Below, one piece after another: positions 62,007 through 64,000 of a stretch of 64,000 nt of DNA. Source of the stretch: Pseudomonas sp. KU26590 (GTDB lineage Bacteria > Pseudomonadota > Gammaproteobacteria > Pseudomonadales > Pseudomonadaceae); the NCBI RefSeq assembly GCF_026153515.1, contig NZ_CP110644.1, forward strand, positions 3,749,501 through 3,813,500, given 5' to 3'. The notes beneath the pieces are model-generated. The model had not been told where the DNA came from. It saw only the letters and a program-made list of their open reading frames with translations, and made no database searches. The position numbers were made by a program, and so were the translations under genes. Every line of letters starts with the position of its first letter. Position 1 is the first letter of the stretch.

Positions 62007-62204
62007 TCAAACCTGCAGCGCATCTATCGCCACCTCAATAGCCAAAGCCGCTTGTCCCGCGTAAGCAGGATCGAACGATAAGTCTTCAGGCATCGCCTCG
62101 ATGGCTGCCTCGCTGAACTCATCTACATCCAGCCCAGTTTTCCAAGCCGCGAGCAGCACAGAGCGCAGGGCCAGCTTAAGCATGTAAACACTGTCTTCAA
62201 TCAT
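62007..62204 (-). CDS. Small helical protein on the opposite strand
   Basis: 65 residues from MIEDSVYMLKLALRSVLLAAWKTGLDVDEFSEAAIEAMPED, with AAGGG eight bases upstream. An alternative longer frame lacks a ribosome site. Acidic helices throughout; no known family. It reads against the early operon. Confidence 0.55.
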   Translation of the reverse strand: MIEDSVYMLKLALRSVLLAAWKTGLDVDEFSEAAIEAMPEDLSFDPAYAGQAALAIEVAIDALQV

Positions 62205-62332
62205 CGCCGAAGCCCTTCTTGTTTTCCTAATGCTCTCATTATCCCGCACGCCTCCAGACGAGGTAAACATGGCCACCTGTTCAAAGGGCTGGTTCGGATG
62301 TAGTCCATTTCCCAACCGCATGGAGTCGAACC

Positions 62333-63451
62333 ATGAGCCAGCAGCATCAGATTCTGGTCGGCGACTGCATCGATATGATGCGGACGCTGCCGGACAAGTC
62401 AGTTCACACCTGCGTTACCAGCCCGCCCTACTTCGGCTTGCGAGATTACGGCGTCGAGGGTCAGATCGGCCTGGAAGAAACGCCCGCCGAGTTCATCGCG
62501 CGACTGGTGGCGGTGTTCCGTGAAGTGCGCAGAGTGCTACGCGACGACGGCACGGCATGGGTGAATATGGGTGATAGCTACGCTGGCAGCTGGGGAGCAC
62601 AAGGCAGGCCTCAAGGTGAAGGACAGATGTCCGGCCGCAGCGTGGCGTCTGCGCGACAGATCAACGAACACCCGCGATTCAAGTCGGGCACCGGCGTGCG
62701 CGGCCGTGAGATGGGGATGAAGTCAAAGGACCTGATGGGTATGCCTTGGCGCCTCGCCTTCGCGCTACAGGACGATGGCTGGTATCTGAGGCAGGACATC
62801 ATCTGGAACAAACCGAACCCGATGCCTGAGAGCGTTCGCGACCGGTGCACCAAGTCGCACGAATACGTCTTCCTGCTGACCAAAACGAAGAAGTACTACT
62901 TCGACCAGGCGGCCATCCTCGAACCCTGCTCCCCGAACACCCACGCTCGACTGTCTCAAAACGTCCAGGCGCAGATCGGCAGCGAGCGGGCCAACGGCGG
63001 CACGAAGAGCAACGGCAACATGAAGGCGACGGCCCGAAAGAACAAAGGCGTGGGCTGGGGCCATGGCACCGATGCCGACGAGCGCCGGCGCGGTAGGGTC
63101 AAGGACAATGAGTCGATGAACTCGGCCCTCGCGATCATGCCGACAGAGCGAAACAAGCGCTCCGTATGGACGGTGGCCACACACAGTTTCAAGGGTGCCC
63201 ACTTCGCCACCTTCCCGCCCGACCTGATACGACCTTGCATTCTGGCCGGTGCGCCGCGAGGCGGCATCGTGCTGGACCCGTTCGGCGGCGCCGGTACCAC
63301 GTCGCTGGTTTCGATGCAGGAGGGTCGACGTTCGATCATCTGCGAGCTGAACCCTGATTACGCAGCCATGGCGCGGGCTCGTATCGATGCTGCCTGGCTG
63401 AACGGCGCGGCGCAGATGGATGTATTTCGCGATGCCACACCTGTCGCCTGA
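62333..63451 (+). CDS. Site-specific DNA methyltransferase (beta-class N4C/N6A type)
   Basis: 372 residues. Motif IV SPPYFGLRDYG stands near the N terminus and motif I DPFGGAGTT near the C terminus, the permuted order of beta-class amino-methyltransferases. The target recognition region lies between (KYYFDQAAILEP...). It likely marks phage DNA against host restriction. No restriction enzyme gene is adjacent in the window. Confidence 0.87.
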   Translation: MSQQHQILVGDCIDMMRTLPDKSVHTCVTSPPYFGLRDYGVEGQIGLEETPAEFIARLVAVFREVRRVLRDDGTAWVNMGDSYAGSWGAQGRPQGEGQMSGRSVASARQINEHPRFKSGTGVRGREMGMKSKDLMGMPWRLAFALQDDGWYLRQDIIWNKPNPMPESVRDRCTKSHEYVFLLTKTKKYYFDQAAILEPCSPNTHARLSQNVQAQIGSERANGGTKSNGNMKATARKNKGVGWGHGTDADERRRGRVKDNESMNSALAIMPTERNKRSVWTVATHSFKGAHFATFPPDLIRPCILAGAPRGGIVLDPFGGAGTTSLVSMQEGRRSIICELNPDYAAMARARIDAAWLNGAAQMDVFRDATPVA

Positions 63452-63468
63452 CAGGCTTGCTGCTCTCA

Positions 63469-64000
63469 TCACTGATCATCGGGAGCAAGTAGTTTCTTGA
63501 CTTCGTCCAATCCTTTGAAGGTGTCTTTCGCACGCGCAGGGATTATGTAAGTCCCGATCAAGATATGCTCGACGACTTCAAGCGCTAGCATTAGTTGGTC
63601 TTTAGTATGGCGTTTAGCAGCGTGCGCGGAAAGATTCCCTAGAAGCCTAATCTTGTGAAGCGTTTCGACGCCTTCTTTAGTAACTAAAGAACGGGCGTGG
63701 AGGTCATCAATTTTCTTAGCTAAATTTCGACCCTTGGCCTCTACATCCGAACAGATTGACTCAAGCAAGGACCTAATTGCTATGCCACCAATGATAAATA
63801 GTTCGTTTTCGATTGCGGTTCGGGCCTCCTTATAGACCTCACCGATTGACCATGGCAAAAGCCAGTGGTCGATGACTTTAGATCCAAGAGCGCGACCTGG
63901 ATAGAAAGCAACGGTCTCAACATAGTAGGGCTGACCGGTTTTGTAGTTGTAATCAAGAGATTCGGAATTAGTAGAACATTTTCGAAATGAAACTTCTTCA
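63469..64000 (-). CDS. DUF4145-like protein, 5' part beyond the window
   Basis: At least 177 residues are present; the start is off the right edge. The segment VYKEARTAIENELFIIGGIAIRSLLESICSDVEAKGRNLAKKIDDLH followed by LHKIRLLGNLSAHA is the DUF4145 core (helical, often near restriction or defence genes). It is convergent with the methyltransferase, 17 bases apart. AT-richer than the early operon. Role unknown. Confidence 0.72.
   Translation of the reverse strand, partial: EEVSFRKCSTNSESLDYNYKTGQPYYVETVAFYPGRALGSKVIDHWLLPWSIGEVYKEARTAIENELFIIGGIAIRSLLESICSDVEAKGRNLAKKIDDLHARSLVTKEGVETLHKIRLLGNLSAHAAKRHTKDQLMLALEVVEHILIGTYIIPARAKDTFKGLDEVKKLLAPDDQ

Overview
The window is a stretch of Pseudomonas-type chromosome (GC-rich; short operons; an ada, acuI, modABC, topoisomerase IB and UvrA-like gene set typical of environmental Pseudomonas) followed by most of a large lambda-like temperate siphophage prophage. 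Species cannot be fixed from the sequence.

Chromosomal part (1-14.0 kb): the 3' end of ada, an orphan ribbon-helix-helix antitoxin-like gene, a Xre/ParS-RES toxin-antitoxin pair, an acuI-type reductase with its TetR regulator and two matching TetR operators, a nitronate monooxygenase, the modABC molybdate importer behind a ModE-like palindrome, a poxvirus-type topoisomerase IB with a tiny coupled acidic protein, a short UvrA paralogue and a methyl-accepting chemotaxis protein. A 25-base 3' tRNA fragment with its terminator at 14.0 kb marks one prophage end. Just outside it lies what looks like the first codons of a decayed endolysin gene from an earlier phage.

Prophage (14.05 kb to beyond the right edge; integrase not seen): the gene order is lambda's, read right to left. 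From the left come an SOS-type cassette (UmuD-like protease, broken SRAP/YedK gene, LexA box), Rz/Rz1 and endolysin, tail fibre and tail genes (J, I, K, L, M, tape measure, G/GT with a -1 slippery site, tail tube), head genes (connectors, capsid, scaffold, MuF-like, portal, terminase), a metallopeptidase, two holin-like proteins, NinG, NinB, DnaC-like and O-like replication genes, CII, Cro, the operator region, CI, a GHKL-ATPase/nuclease fusion in the place of lambda rexAB, the second operator region, then a rightward early operon (CsrA, small proteins, RecT, YqaJ exonuclease, DUF2303, methyltransferase). Accessory genes (morons) are scattered through it: lipoprotein, ImmA/IrrE peptidase plus membrane partner, YidD-like protein, PIN-domain pair and a DUF4145 protein.

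Regulatory logic: five copies of a TAACC-N3-GGTTA operator sit over a leftward promoter (cro side) and a rightward promoter (recombination side). CI carries an S24 autoprotease domain, so SOS induction is expected. Four loci are damaged: SRAP gene, the ORF after umuD, tape measure gene and a small connector-region moron. The prophage may therefore be defective, unless some lesions are sequencing errors.
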